Assembly: GCF_027587375.1 (NCBI RefSeq)
Contig: NZ_JAMXIC010000007.1
Location: 1 to 64,000 of the forward strand
DNA: 64,000 nucleotides
Direction: 5' to 3'
Source: Arthrobacter sp. B2a2-09
GTDB lineage: Bacteria > Actinomycetota > Actinomycetes > Actinomycetales > Micrococcaceae
Each line of letters starts with the position of its first letter. The first letter of the stretch is position 1. Positions 35,663 through 45,273 of the stretch are shown here, piece after piece. The notes beneath the pieces are model-generated. The model did not search any database. It was not told where the DNA came from and was given only the letters and a program-made list of their open reading frames with translations. Made by a program: the position numbers and the translations under genes.

Positions 35663-37443
35663 GCTTTGAAATTTCGCGCAAGCAGTACGCAGACCTCTAC
35701 GGCCCGACGACGGGCGACTCCATCCGCTTGGCGGACACCGAACTTTTCCTCGAGATCGAGAAGGACTACACGGTCTACGGCGAAGAGGTCATGTTCGGCG
35801 GCGGCAAAGTGGTCCGCGACGGCATGGGGCAGAACGGCCAAGTGACCCGCGACGGCCGCCTGCCTGAATCCAACGCAGCATCGGTCCAGACGCTCGACGT
35901 CCCGGACACCGTCATTTCGAACGTAGTGGTCCTCGACTACACCGGAATCTACAAGGCCGACGTGGCGCTCAAAGACGGCCACATCTTCAAGATCGGCAAA
36001 GCCGGCAACCCGCAGATTTCCGACGGCGTGGACATCGTGATCGGGGCCAGCACCGAGATGATCGCGGGTGAAGGCAAGATCCTCACCGCAGGCGGTGTGG
36101 ACACCCACATCCACTACATTTCCCCGGACCAAGTCCCCACGGCCCTGTGCAGCGGGGTCACCACCATGGTGGGCGGCGGCACAGGACCGGCCGAAGGTAC
36201 CAAGGCCACCACCATCACGCCCGGCAAATGGCACATTTCGCGGATGCTGCAAGCGGCGGAGGGGCTCCCGATCAATATCGGCCTCCTCGGAAAAGGCCAC
36301 GCCTCTGCCATCGAACCGCTCGCTGAACAAATCCGCGCAGGAGCAGTAGGCCTCAAAGTCCACGAGGACTGGGGTGCCACGACGTCGTCCATCGACATGT
36401 CCCTGCGCGTAGCCGATGAATACGACGTGCAGGTAGCCATCCACACGGACACCATCAACGAGTGCGGATTCGTGGAGGACACCATCAAGGCCATTGACGG
36501 CCGGGTAATCCACACCTTCCACACCGAAGGCGCCGGCGGTGGGCACGCTCCGGACATCATCAAAATCGCCGGACTGCCCAATGTGCTCCCGGCATCCACC
36601 AACCCGACGCTCCCGTACACGCGGAACACCATCGAAGAGCACCTGGACATGCTCATGGTGTGCCACCACCTCAATCCGGACATCCCGGAAGACGTGGCGT
36701 TCGCCGATTCCCGCATCCGGGCCGAAACCATCGCGGCCGAAGACGTGCTCCAGGACCTGGGCATCTTCTCCATGACCTCCTCGGATTCCCAGGCCATGGG
36801 CCGCGTCGGCGAAGTCGTCATCCGCACCTGGCAAGTGGCCGACGCCATGAAGCGGCAGCGGGGCGTGCTCAAGGACGCGTCAGGTGCAAGCCACGGCGCT
36901 GCAAACGGCTTGGGCGAGGAAAGCGACAACTTCAGGATCAAGCGCTACGTCTCCAAATACACCATCAACCCCGCGATCGCGCAGGGCATGGCAGACTCCA
37001 TCGGCTCCGTGGAAGTGGGCAAGTTCGCCGACCTCGTCCTCTGGAACCCGGCCTTCTTCGGCGTGAAGCCGGAACTGGTCCTTAAAGGCGGCCAGATTGC
37101 CTACGCACTCATGGGCGATTCCAACGGCTCCATCCCCACACCGCAGCCACGCACCATGCGCCCGATGTTCGCCACCCACGGCAAGGCGCTGCAGCAGTCG
37201 TCCATCACCTTCCTCTCCAAGGCGGCCATCGACGCCGGCGTCCCGGAGGAGCTTGGCCTGGAACGCGTCATCCGGCCGGTATCCGGCATCCGGAACCTGA
37301 GCAAAGCGGACCTCAAGTTCAACGGCGAGACGCCCGATATCGCCGTCGACCCCGAAACCTACAAAGTGACGGTCGACGGCGAAGACGTCACCTGCGAGCC
37401 CTCCGACGTGCTGCCCATGGCCCAGCGCTACTTCCTTTTCTAG
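35659..37443 (+). CDS. ureC: urease subunit alpha (catalytic)
   Basis: Hydrolyses urea with a two-nickel centre. 594 residues with the ligands and active-site motifs in place: [10 protein letters not shown], the carbamylated Lys in [37 protein letters not shown], and the flap [14 protein letters not shown] with its Cys. GTG start overlapping ureB. Slightly longer than many alpha subunits through an insertion near [12 protein letters not shown]. Confidence 0.98.
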   Translation: MSFEISRKQYADLYGPTTGDSIRLADTELFLEIEKDYTVYGEEVMFGGGKVVRDGMGQNGQVTRDGRLPESNAASVQTLDVPDTVISNVVVLDYTGIYKADVALKDGHIFKIGKAGNPQISDGVDIVIGASTEMIAGEGKILTAGGVDTHIHYISPDQVPTALCSGVTTMVGGGTGPAEGTKATTITPGKWHISRMLQAAEGLPINIGLLGKGHASAIEPLAEQIRAGAVGLKVHEDWGATTSSIDMSLRVADEYDVQVAIHTDTINECGFVEDTIKAIDGRVIHTFHTEGAGGGHAPDIIKIAGLPNVLPASTNPTLPYTRNTIEEHLDMLMVCHHLNPDIPEDVAFADSRIRAETIAAEDVLQDLGIFSMTSSDSQAMGRVGEVVIRTWQVADAMKRQRGVLKDASGASHGAANGLGEESDNFRIKRYVSKYTINPAIAQGMADSIGSVEVGKFADLVLWNPAFFGVKPELVLKGGQIAYALMGDSNGSIPTPQPRTMRPMFATHGKALQQSSITFLSKAAIDAGVPEELGLERVIRPVSGIRNLSKADLKFNGETPDIAVDPETYKVTVDGEDVTCEPSDVLPMAQRYFLF

Positions 37444-37462
37444 ATCGCCGGAGGAGAACCAC

Positions 37463-37942
37463 ATGATCATCGAAAAGATCCTGGGCAACCTGTACGAACT
37501 GCCTGATCCCGAAAAGTACGCCGGCCTCCACAAGGAGAAGGTCGTGCTGCCGAGTGCCCAACTGGTCAAACGCATCCAGCGCGTCACCACGGACCACGGG
37601 AAAGAGTTCGGCATTCGCCTCCCGCCCGGCTCCGGAGACCTGCGCGACGGCGACATCCTCGCCGTCGAGGATGCAAACCTGATCGTGGTGTCTGTGCTGC
37701 CGAGCGACGTCTTGGTCATCGCCGCCCGCAGCATCTACGAAATGGGTGTAGTGGCCCACTCCCTGGGCAACCGGCACCTGCAGGCCCAATTTTTCGACGC
37801 CTCGTCCGAATACGGGGCCGAAGTCATGGTGTGCCAGTACGACCACACGGTCGAGGATTACCTCAAACACGTCGGTGTGCCTTACGACCGTCAGGAACGC
37901 GTAATGCCGGTGCCTTTCCGCCATGCTGAACACACGCACTAG
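37463..37942 (+). CDS. ureE: urease accessory protein UreE
   Basis: Nickel chaperone that delivers metal to the UreDFG complex. 159 residues with a peptide-binding domain and a C-terminal metal-binding domain; the tail (FRHAEHTH) has three His, a modest nickel tail. GGAGG lies before ATG. A repeat element of 118 bp separates it from ureF. Confidence 0.94.
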   Translation: MIIEKILGNLYELPDPEKYAGLHKEKVVLPSAQLVKRIQRVTTDHGKEFGIRLPPGSGDLRDGDILAVEDANLIVVSVLPSDVLVIAARSIYEMGVVAHSLGNRHLQAQFFDASSEYGAEVMVCQYDHTVEDYLKHVGVPYDRQERVMPVPFRHAEHTH

Positions 37943-37981
37943 TCTCATTGGCCGTGGCGTGCGGTCGGGTTGGGGCGCCGC

Positions 37982-38099
37982 CCCGGATTTGGGGCCGTGC
38001 CCGTCCCCAGCCGCTCCCAACCCTCGCAAGCTCGGGTCGGGGCCCTCGCGGCAGTGGGCCCCCCGTGGTGCCCTCCACACCGCGGCCCCCAAATCCGGG
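37982..38099. repeat. Repeat family 2, copy C (118 bp with inverted ends)
   Basis: Fills the ureE-ureF gap. Left end CCCGGATTTGGGGCCG (37982-37997); right end CGGCCCCCAAATCCGGG (38083-38099), inverted with one extra C. The inside carries the family core (CGCTCCCAA, CTCGCAAGCTCGGG, GGGCCCTCGCGGC, GTGGGCCC). Copy D in ureD is almost the same sequence in the opposite orientation and has the same length. No transposase is present, so it is MITE-like. Confidence 0.88.
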
Positions 38100-38134
38100 T
38101 CGGCTGTTCGCGACGTCACCTTCGGGAGGCAACA

Positions 38135-38803
38135 GTGAGTTCTTGTCAGCTTGCACTTCAGCAGCTCACTGATTCCGCGTTGCCTACCGGGGCTTTTGCG
38201 CATTCTCTTGGATTTGAGACCTACATCGAGCGTGGGGTCGTTTCTGATGAGGGGAGTTTTGGGGTCTGGCTGTCTGCATTCATTTCACAGCAGTTGACCT
38301 ATTCCGATGGCTTGGCCATTCGGTTCCTTTTTGAGGGGGCGGATTTGGGGGAGTTGGATGTTCATTTGAGTGCCCAGCTCTTGCCTCGGCAGTTGCGGGA
38401 GGCCAGTACCAAGATGGGCGGGCGGCTGATCGAGATCGGGACCGAGGTCTTTCCGTCGGCCGAGCTCGAGGCGTACCGGGCTCTCGTGACCACGGGCCGG
38501 GCTGCCGGTCATCAGCCGCTGGCGTTCGCCGTCGTCGCGCGCTCGCTGGGCGTGCCGTTCGAAGAAGCGCTCGGCGCGTACCTTTTCGCGGCGGTCACGT
38601 CCCTGACGCAGAACGCCGTGCGTGCCATCCCGCTCGGCCAGAACTCCGGGCAGCGGCTCCTGCGCAAAGCGCACGACGACGTCGCTGCCGCCGTCGAACA
38701 TGTCCAGCACCTCAGCTGGGACGACTTCGGAGCCGTCAGCCCCGGGCTGGAAATTTCGCAGATGCGGCACGAATGGCAACGTGCGCGCATGTTCATGAGC
38801 TAG
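38135..38803 (+). CDS. ureF: urease accessory protein UreF
   Basis: 222 residues. Helical protein that gates the UreG GTPase step. It begins [27 protein letters not shown], the family N-terminus, and ends with the conserved [17 protein letters not shown] 38135 has GGGAGG upstream. The first 300 bases use many codons ending in G or T (TTG, GGG, TTT), unlike the rest of the gene and operon. Confidence 0.94.
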   Translation: MSSCQLALQQLTDSALPTGAFAHSLGFETYIERGVVSDEGSFGVWLSAFISQQLTYSDGLAIRFLFEGADLGELDVHLSAQLLPRQLREASTKMGGRLIEIGTEVFPSAELEAYRALVTTGRAAGHQPLAFAVVARSLGVPFEEALGAYLFAAVTSLTQNAVRAIPLGQNSGQRLLRKAHDDVAAAVEHVQHLSWDDFGAVSPGLEISQMRHEWQRARMFMS

Positions 38804-38819
38804 AACCATAGGAGGACAC

Positions 38820-39437
38820 ATGTCTGAACCCATCAAGATCGGCATCGGCGGCCCGGTAGGTGCTGGCAAAACGCAGCTCGTGGAGCGCCTGACCCGCCAC
38901 ATGAGCAGGGAAATCTCCATGGCCGCCATCACCAACGACATCTACACGATCGAAGACGCCAAAATCCTTGCAGCCAACGGCATTCTGCCCGAGGACCGCA
39001 TCATCGGCGTCGAAACCGGCGGCTGCCCGCACACCGCCATCCGCGAAGATACTTCCATGAACACGGCGGCCATCGAGGAACTCAAGAAACGGCACCCCGA
39101 CCTGCAGGTCATCTTCGTCGAATCCGGCGGCGACAACCTCTCCGCCACGTTCAGCCCCGAACTCGTCGACTTCTCGATCTACATCATCGACGTTGCCCAG
39201 GGAGAGAAAATCCCCCGCAAAGCCGGCCAAGGCATGATCAAATCCGACCTCTTCATCATCAACAAGACCGACCTCGCCCCCTTCGTCGGGGCTGACCTCT
39301 CCGTCATGGAACACGACTCCAAGGAATTCCGCGGCGACAAGCCGTTCTGCTTCACGAACCTGAAGACGGACGAAGGGCTAGACAAGGTCATCGCATGGAT
39401 GCGGCACGACGTCCTAATGCTCGACCTGGCGCAATGA
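38820..39437 (+). CDS. ureG: urease accessory GTPase UreG
   Basis: 205-residue SIMIBI GTPase powering nickel insertion. P-loop [16 protein letters not shown], the metal-binding CPH motif in [27 protein letters not shown], and NKTDLAP. Start has AGGAG upstream; the stop overlaps the ureD start (ATGA). Confidence 0.97.
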   Translation: MSEPIKIGIGGPVGAGKTQLVERLTRHMSREISMAAITNDIYTIEDAKILAANGILPEDRIIGVETGGCPHTAIREDTSMNTAAIEELKKRHPDLQVIFVESGGDNLSATFSPELVDFSIYIIDVAQGEKIPRKAGQGMIKSDLFIINKTDLAPFVGADLSVMEHDSKEFRGDKPFCFTNLKTDEGLDKVIAWMRHDVLMLDLAQ

Positions 39438-40480
39438 GCACGACGGCGGTCGAGGGGAGCCCGGTCGGTGACCTGACCGCTGAGGCGGCGAAGCCGGGTT
39501 TGGGGGCCGCGGCGTGGCGGGCACCGCGAGGGGCCCACGGCGGCGAGGGCCCCGACTCGAGCTTGCGAGAGTTGGGAGCGGCTGGGGACGGGCACGGCCC
39601 CAAATCCGGCGGAGCCGTCGGAGGTGACCTGGCACCCTCAAAGGCGCCGATGGGCGAACTGCAGTTGCGCGTAGCCGAGCGCGCCGGTCGTTCCGTGGCC
39701 GTGCGACAGTTTCATCGGGGTGCCTTGCGGGTTTTGAGGCCGCATTACTTGGATCAGAGCGGGCAGGTTTGTTATGTCATGGTCAATCCGGGCGGGGCGT
39801 ATTTGGGGGCGGATCTCTATGTTGTGGATGTGGAGGTCGAGCCTGGGGCTTCGTTGCTTTTGACGACTCAGTCGGCCACGAAGATTTATCGGACTCCGGG
39901 ATCGTTTGCTGAGCAGCGGATGACTATTCGCCTGGGGGAGGGCGCGGAACTGGAGTTGGCTCCTGACCAGCTCATCGCCTACCGGGAGGCCAGCTATCGG
40001 CAGAATACCCACATCACTGTGCGTCCGACGTCGAGCCTCATCATGGCGGAAGTCATCACTCCTGGCTGGTCGCCGGACGGCGCCTCCTTCAAGTACCGGG
40101 AACTCCGGCTTTGCAACGAGATCCAGGTGGAAAGCGACGACGGCGCGGCGCTGCTTGCGCTCGACAACCTCCTGATCCGGCCGGCCCTGGGCGATGTGAC
40201 CGGAACGGGCTTCATGGAGGGCTACAGCCACCTCGGTTCGCTGATTGTGGTGGATCCGCGGGTTGATCAGGCGCTCGCCGATGAACTGAACCGGCTGACG
40301 GCGGGGTATGAGGCGTACTCGGGCTTATCGCTGACCCGAACCCTTGGAGGCACAACGGGCTTGATCCTACGGTCCCTCTCGAACAGCACCGAGGAACTGA
40401 ATCGATTGCTTGGTGCCTGTACCGGCCTTCTGCGCGAACGCTGGTACGGCAGGGCGCCGCTGGATCTAAGGAAATACTGA
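39434..40480 (+). CDS. ureD: urease accessory protein UreD with in-frame repeat insert
   Basis: 348 residues. Scaffold that binds apo-urease with UreF and UreG. The UreD homology begins near residue 75 ([19 protein letters not shown]) and continues normally to the end. Residues about 12-64 are Gly/Ala/Pro-rich and are encoded by repeat copy D, which adds 52 codons without breaking the frame. ATG 39434 overlaps the ureG stop, so ribosomes must read through the insert unless they restart internally (an ATG is at 39650). Bases 39700-39960 show G/T-rich codon ends. Confidence 0.9.
   Translation: MSTTAVEGSPVGDLTAEAAKPGLGAAAWRAPRGAHGGEGPDSSLRELGAAGDGHGPKSGGAVGGDLAPSKAPMGELQLRVAERAGRSVAVRQFHRGALRVLRPHYLDQSGQVCYVMVNPGGAYLGADLYVVDVEVEPGASLLLTTQSATKIYRTPGSFAEQRMTIRLGEGAELELAPDQLIAYREASYRQNTHITVRPTSSLIMAEVITPGWSPDGASFKYRELRLCNEIQVESDDGAALLALDNLLIRPALGDVTGTGFMEGYSHLGSLIVVDPRVDQALADELNRLTAGYEAYSGLSLTRTLGGTTGLILRSLSNSTEELNRLLGACTGLLRERWYGRAPLDLRKY
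39493..39610. repeat. Repeat family 2, copy D (118 bp, inside ureD)
   Basis: Left end CCGGGTTTGGGGGCCG, right end CGGCCCCAAATCCGG, inverted. Inverse copy of the element at 37982, same length. Flanked at 39467-39474 and 39623-39630 by GGTGACCT, direct repeats 156 bases apart (52 codons), which could be a target duplication or part of a longer element. Confidence 0.88.
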
Positions 40481-41523
40481 TGACCTCACTGGCGGAGCTC
40501 GCCTCGATGTACCGCCGGCGCGAGCATCTCCCGATGAAGTCGCGCCTCGCGTTCATGTTCGGTTCCGTCGTCCTCCTGCACCTTGCCGCCGTCGTACTCC
40601 TGCTGGCGGGTGGCGCCGGTGGCGGGCAGCCGCTGGCGCTGGGCCTCGTGCTGACGGCCTATGTGGCCGGTATCAAGCACAGCTACGACTGGGACCACAT
40701 CGCCGCGATCGACAATTCCACACGAAAATTCGTGGCTCAGCGCAAGGATCCCGTGAGTGTCGGATTCGCCTTCAGCCTGGGCCACAGCTCCGTGGTAATC
40801 CTGGCCGGTGTGATGGTGGTCGGCGGCGCGAGGCTGGTGGGCCAGCTCATGGAGGACGGCACCACCGGGCACCTCGTGCTGGGGCTGATCGGCAGCGGCG
40901 TCTCCGGGATTTTCCTCCTGGCCATGGGCATCTTCAACGGGTCTGCGTTCCTCCGCACGATGCAGCTGTACCGCGCAGCCCAGGCTGGCGGCGCAATCGC
41001 CGTCGAAGACCTCGAAACCAAAGGGTTCATCGCGCGGCTCTTGGCCAAGCCGCTGTCCAGGGTCCAGCGTCCGCGTAACATCTACGTGATCGGGTTCTTG
41101 TTCGGGCTCGGCTTCGACACCGCCACCACTATCGGGCTGCTGGTGCTCACGACGGCGGCGTCGCTCGCGGGAGTGTCTGTGCTCGCCCTCCTGGCGTTGC
41201 CGCTGGCCTTCACCGCGGCCATGACCCTCTGCGATTCCATCAACGGCGTGGCCATGATGCGCTTGTACAAGTCCGCCATCCATGATCCGCAGCGCAAGCT
41301 TGGATTCAACGCCATCATCACCGGCATCTCGGCGTTCTCGGCGCTGTTCATCTCGGTCATCACGCTTGGCGGCTTCCTCAACGCGGCCTTCGGGCTGAGC
41401 GATCCTGTCACCACCTGGCTGGGCGAAATAGACCTCGGCGACGCCGGACTGGCGCTGATTGCACTGTTTGCCGTCGTGTGGGTGGTCGCGGCCGTCCGGA
41501 TGCGCGCGGCACGGTCCCGCTAG
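40480..41523 (+). CDS. nickel/cobalt permease, NiCoT family
   Basis: 347 residues, about eight helices. The three family signatures are visible: HSYDWDHIAAIDN (the HX4DH nickel motif), SLGHSSVVI, and FGLGFDTATT. Coupled to ureD (TGATG), so it most likely supplies nickel for urease. Its stop codon shares CTAG with the stop of the convergent PHP gene. Confidence 0.93.
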   Translation: MTSLAELASMYRRREHLPMKSRLAFMFGSVVLLHLAAVVLLLAGGAGGGQPLALGLVLTAYVAGIKHSYDWDHIAAIDNSTRKFVAQRKDPVSVGFAFSLGHSSVVILAGVMVVGGARLVGQLMEDGTTGHLVLGLIGSGVSGIFLLAMGIFNGSAFLRTMQLYRAAQAGGAIAVEDLETKGFIARLLAKPLSRVQRPRNIYVIGFLFGLGFDTATTIGLLVLTTAASLAGVSVLALLALPLAFTAAMTLCDSINGVAMMRLYKSAIHDPQRKLGFNAIITGISAFSALFISVITLGGFLNAAFGLSDPVTTWLGEIDLGDAGLALIALFAVVWVVAAVRMRAARSR

Positions 41524-42545
41524 TCGGGCTGGAGCCATTCCAAGAGCCGATCCAACGGCCACGTCGTGATGATCCGATCGGCGGGTACGCCGTTGGCTTC
41601 AGCCCGCTCCGCTCCGTACTGCAGGAAGTCGAGCTGGCCGGGGGCATGGGCGTCGCTGTCGATGCTGAAGAGGCAGCCAGCGTCGAGGGCAATCTGAATC
41701 AATTCGTCCGGCGGGTCCTGGCGTTCCGGCCTCGAATTGATCTCGACCGCAACAGAGTGTTCCGCGCACGACGAGAACACCTTTTCGGCGTCGAACTCCG
41801 ATGGAGGCCTTGTTCCGCGAGATCCCGTGACCAATCGGCCGGTGCAGTGCCCGAGGACGTTCGTGTGCGGGTTTTCGATGGCGGCGAGCATGCGCCGTGT
41901 CATGGACCGTTTGTCGGATCGGAGCTTCGAGTGGACGCTGGCAACCACAACGTCCAGTTGACTCAGCAGTTCCGTGGACTGGTCCAACTCGCCGTCTTCA
42001 AGAATGTCCACTTCGATGCCGGCCAACAGCCGAAAACCGGGATCCTGGCCGTATCCGTCGTTGATCCCATCTACAACGGTGAGTTGCTCCATCAAACGCT
42101 CGGGGCTGAGCCCGTTGGCGATGGCGAGGTTGGGGGAATGATCGGTTAACGCGATATATTCTCGGCCGAGTATACGAGCCGCATCGGCCATAACCTCGAT
42201 CGGTGAGCCGCCATCCGACCAGTTGCTGTGGCTGTGCAGATCGCCACGGAGTTCGGCGTGCAGCCTGTGTCCACCGTCGACCAAGGGTTCGGCGCCGCGA
42301 CGGCGGAGGTTCTCAAGGTAGTCCGGAACAGCGCCGCTCAGGGCCTGGCTGATCACTTCGAAGGTCCGGCTGCCGATTCCTTTGGTTCGTTTGAGGCGGC
42401 CATCCTTCGCGCGGGCAGCCAGTTCCTCTTGGCTCACGCCGGCGATGATGCCCGCAGCCCGGCGGAACGCCTGGACCTTGAAGCTGTCCGCGAGTTCCCG
42501 TTCCAGCCAGAAGGCGGTTTCGTTGAGCGCGTCTACGGCGTCCAT
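41520..42545 (-). CDS. PHP-domain protein with N-terminal HhH domain
   Basis: 341 residues. An N-terminal helix-hairpin-helix region (to about residue 85, GIGSRTFEVI) is followed by a complete PHP metallo-phosphoesterase domain: DLHSHSNWSDG, ALTDHSP, AGIEVDI, ASVHSK, DSDAHAPGQ. This is the layout of PolX DNA polymerase without its palm and fingers. Likely a DNA-linked nuclease or phosphatase; HisK-type activity is an alternative. Confidence 0.85.
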   Translation of the reverse strand: MDAVDALNETAFWLERELADSFKVQAFRRAAGIIAGVSQEELAARAKDGRLKRTKGIGSRTFEVISQALSGAVPDYLENLRRRGAEPLVDGGHRLHAELRGDLHSHSNWSDGGSPIEVMADAARILGREYIALTDHSPNLAIANGLSPERLMEQLTVVDGINDGYGQDPGFRLLAGIEVDILEDGELDQSTELLSQLDVVVASVHSKLRSDKRSMTRRMLAAIENPHTNVLGHCTGRLVTGSRGTRPPSEFDAEKVFSSCAEHSVAVEINSRPERQDPPDELIQIALDAGCLFSIDSDAHAPGQLDFLQYGAERAEANGVPADRIITTWPLDRLLEWLQPD

Positions 42546-42580
42546 AGCTCAATCATGTACCACGCCGCGCTCAGACGGAT

Positions 42581-42731
42581 GTGAGCGAGGGTTTGGGTTT
42601 GGTGCCCTATATGTGAGCGAGGGTTTGGGGTTTCCGACGCTCGCTCACATATGGCGGTGCTTTTCGGAACCCTCGCTCACATATGGCGGTGTTTTTCGGA
42701 ACCCTCGCTCACATCATGTGAGCGAGGGTTG
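42581..42731. repeat. Array 2 of 32-bp phased repeats
   Basis: GTGAGCG cores at 42581 and 42613, then CGCTCAC cores at 42642, 42674 and 42706, then GTGAGCG at 42718. Within each orientation the spacing is 32 bases. The last switch forms a palindrome CCTCGCTCAC-ATCAT-GTGAGCGAGG. It lies between divergent genes (PHP and malQ), unlike the other arrays. The rest of the 42546-42862 gap is malQ leader with no other feature seen. Confidence 0.93.
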
Positions 42732-42862
42732 CAGGCGTCATGCTGTCGGAATAACTGGGACGGCCCCCACCGCCCTGCAATAATCGGAACCAGTTGCCTC
42801 GCTCGTGTTTCACGCGGGGCGGTATGCACCTTCGGACGAATCACATCGCAGACGAGGCGGAC

Positions 42863-45061
42863 ATGACCAACACTCCCATCCAGCAGGCGACCGACCCCAC
42901 GGCGGAGCCACCCTCCGCGAACACCGCCATTGACCAGGACCTGCTTCACCGGCTCGCGGACGCTCACGGCGTCGGGACGTCTTTCTACGGCTGGGACGGG
43001 CTGCAACACAATGTTTCGCCCTCCACACTGATCCAAGTACTCGGTTCCTTGGGAGTCGTCGCTCATTCCAACGAGCAGGTCGAAGCAGCCCTCGTGGACG
43101 CAGAAGTGGCGCCGTGGCGGCGGATGCTGCCGCCCGCCGTCGTCGTCCAAGAGGGAACGAATGCACCTGTGCACGTCCACGTCCACGACGGTTCACCGGC
43201 GCGCCTGACGATCTCGCTCGAGGATGGAACGGAACTCGCGGCCATTCAACAGGAGGACTGGGCGCCGCCGCGCGACGTGGATGGCGTGCCCACAGGCCGT
43301 GCCACCTTTGAGGTGCCAGCCGGCTTGCCGCTTGGTTGGCATTCGCTCACGGCCGAGTCCGACGGCGTGACTGCCACCGCCGCGCTGGCAGTGGTTCCAG
43401 CCAAGTTGCAGACGGCAGCGCAGCTCGAGGAACGGCGCGGCTGGGGACTCGCCACGCAGCTGTACTCGGTGCGCTCGAAGCGTTCGTGGGGTATCGGGGA
43501 TTTCGCGGACTTGGCCGATTTGGCGTCGTTGGCTGGCGCTCGCGGGGCCGACTACGTCCTGGTGAACCCCCTGCATGCCGCGGATCCGGTGCCTCCGGTT
43601 CAAGCGTCGCCGTATTCTCCGTCCACCAGGCGATTCTTCAACCCCCTCTACATCCGCGTGGAAGCCATTCCCGAATTGGCATATGTCAAGCCTCGCAAGC
43701 GCGCCACGGTGGACCGGCTGTTGGATCACGTCCATCCGCTCAACAAGGACGCGGAACGGCTGGACCGGGACCAGATCTTCGCCGCCAAGCTCGCTGCCCT
43801 GGAACTCCTTCACACCGTCAAGCTTTCTCCGGCCCGGCAGCGCGCCTTCGAGGAATTCTGCCGCGAGTCCGGCCCGGGCCTGGACGATTTCGCCCTTTGG
43901 TGCGCCATCCGCGAGGACCGTTCGCCGGACGACCCCTTCTGGCAGGACCCCGCGGCCACGCTCGGTTCGCCCAAGGTTGAGTCGATGCGCCAGGCTTTGG
44001 CCGATCGGATTGGTTTCCACCGCTGGCTTCAGTGGATCTGCGATGAGCAGCTTGAGTCAGCCCAGGCTGCGGCGAGGCGTTCCGGCATGCGGCTGGGAGT
44101 GGTGCACGATCTCGCCGTCGGGGCGGACCTCAGCAGCGCCGATGCCTGGACCCTGCGCAGCAGCTTCGCGCCGGGTGTCAGCGTGGGCGCACCCCCGGAC
44201 ATGTACAACCAGCTTGGCCAGAATTGGAACCAGCCGCCGTGGCACCCGGTCCGTTTGGCCGAGGCGGGCTATGCGCCGTTGCGAGCGATGCTCTCCACTG
44301 TCCTTCGCCATGCCGGCGGAATCCGTGTGGACCACATCTTGGGGCTCTTCCGATTGTGGTGGGTGCCTGCTGGCAACTCCGCCCGCGACGGCGCCTATGT
44401 CCGCTACGACCACGAGGCCCTCATCGGCATCCTCGCTTTGGAAGCGCACCGCGCGGGCGCGGTGGTCATCGGCGAGGACCTGGGGGTCTTCGAGCCGTGG
44501 GTGAGGGACTATCTTGCGGCGCGCGGCATCCTGGGCACGTCGATCCTTTGGTTCGAGTACGACGGCGACTCACCCCTGCCGCCCGAACGGTACCGAACGC
44601 AGGCCCTCGCCAGCGTCAACACCCACGACCTCCCCCCGACTGCCGGGTACCTCGCCGGCGATCACGTGGAACTCCGGGGTCAACTGGGCTTGCTTGAACG
44701 AAGCGTGGCCGAGGAACGGGACGAGCACGAGGCCGGCCTGGACAAGATGATGGGGTTGCTGCGGGAACGGGGCCTGTTGCCTGCCGACGCCGGCGGCCAG
44801 GAGCTTGGCGAGGAGCAGGTCATTGAGGCGCTGCACCGGCTGCTGGCGCAGGCGCCGTCGGTCCTGCTGGGCGTTGCGCTAGTGGATGCCGTGGGGGAAC
44901 GGAGGGTCCAGAACCAGCCCGGTACGACGTCGGACGTATACCCCAACTGGCAAGTTCCACTCGCCGACGAACGCGGACGCGCCGTCCTCATTGATGACCT
45001 TGATGCCAACCCTCGGTTCAACTCCCTGCTGGCAGCGGTGGACGAGGCTGTAAGGGGTTAG
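42863..45061 (+). CDS. malQ: 4-alpha-glucanotransferase
   Basis: Amylomaltase that moves glucan chains in maltodextrin or glycogen metabolism. 732 residues: an N-terminal extension of about 150 residues typical of actinobacterial MalQ, then a GH77 barrel with YSPSTRRFFNPLYI, the nucleophile Asp in IRVDHILGLFRLWW, acid/base Glu in VVIGEDLGV, and NTHDLPPTAGYL. ATG 42863 follows GAGG; longer frames upstream are not convincing. Confidence 0.94.
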   Translation: MTNTPIQQATDPTAEPPSANTAIDQDLLHRLADAHGVGTSFYGWDGLQHNVSPSTLIQVLGSLGVVAHSNEQVEAALVDAEVAPWRRMLPPAVVVQEGTNAPVHVHVHDGSPARLTISLEDGTELAAIQQEDWAPPRDVDGVPTGRATFEVPAGLPLGWHSLTAESDGVTATAALAVVPAKLQTAAQLEERRGWGLATQLYSVRSKRSWGIGDFADLADLASLAGARGADYVLVNPLHAADPVPPVQASPYSPSTRRFFNPLYIRVEAIPELAYVKPRKRATVDRLLDHVHPLNKDAERLDRDQIFAAKLAALELLHTVKLSPARQRAFEEFCRESGPGLDDFALWCAIREDRSPDDPFWQDPAATLGSPKVESMRQALADRIGFHRWLQWICDEQLESAQAAARRSGMRLGVVHDLAVGADLSSADAWTLRSSFAPGVSVGAPPDMYNQLGQNWNQPPWHPVRLAEAGYAPLRAMLSTVLRHAGGIRVDHILGLFRLWWVPAGNSARDGAYVRYDHEALIGILALEAHRAGAVVIGEDLGVFEPWVRDYLAARGILGTSILWFEYDGDSPLPPERYRTQALASVNTHDLPPTAGYLAGDHVELRGQLGLLERSVAEERDEHEAGLDKMMGLLRERGLLPADAGGQELGEEQVIEALHRLLAQAPSVLLGVALVDAVGERRVQNQPGTTSDVYPNWQVPLADERGRAVLIDDLDANPRFNSLLAAVDEAVRG

Positions 45062-45103
45062 GCCTCGGATCGAGGCGTGAGGTCTCGCCTCTGGCCCCCA
45101 CGA

Positions 45104-45260
45104 CGCTCGCTCACTTTTGGGGCCTTTCCGCGGAACGCTCGCTCACTTGATGTGAGCGAGCGTTCCGGCTTGCGGCCACATATGTGAGCGAGCGTTCCGG
45201 CTTGCGGCCACATATGTGAGCGAGCGTTCCGGCTTGCGGCCGTATATGTGAGCGAGCGTC
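45104..45260. repeat. Array 3 of 32-bp phased repeats
   Basis: CGCTCAC cores at 45108 and 45140, then GTGAGCG cores at 45152, 45184, 45216 and 45248. The switch is a 31-base palindrome-like unit, AACGCTCGCTCAC-TTGAT-GTGAGCGAGCGTT. The spacer TCCGGCTTGCGGCC is repeated in the right half. Lies between convergent genes malQ and lactonase. Confidence 0.94.
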
Positions 45261-45273
45261 GCCATTTGGCCGG

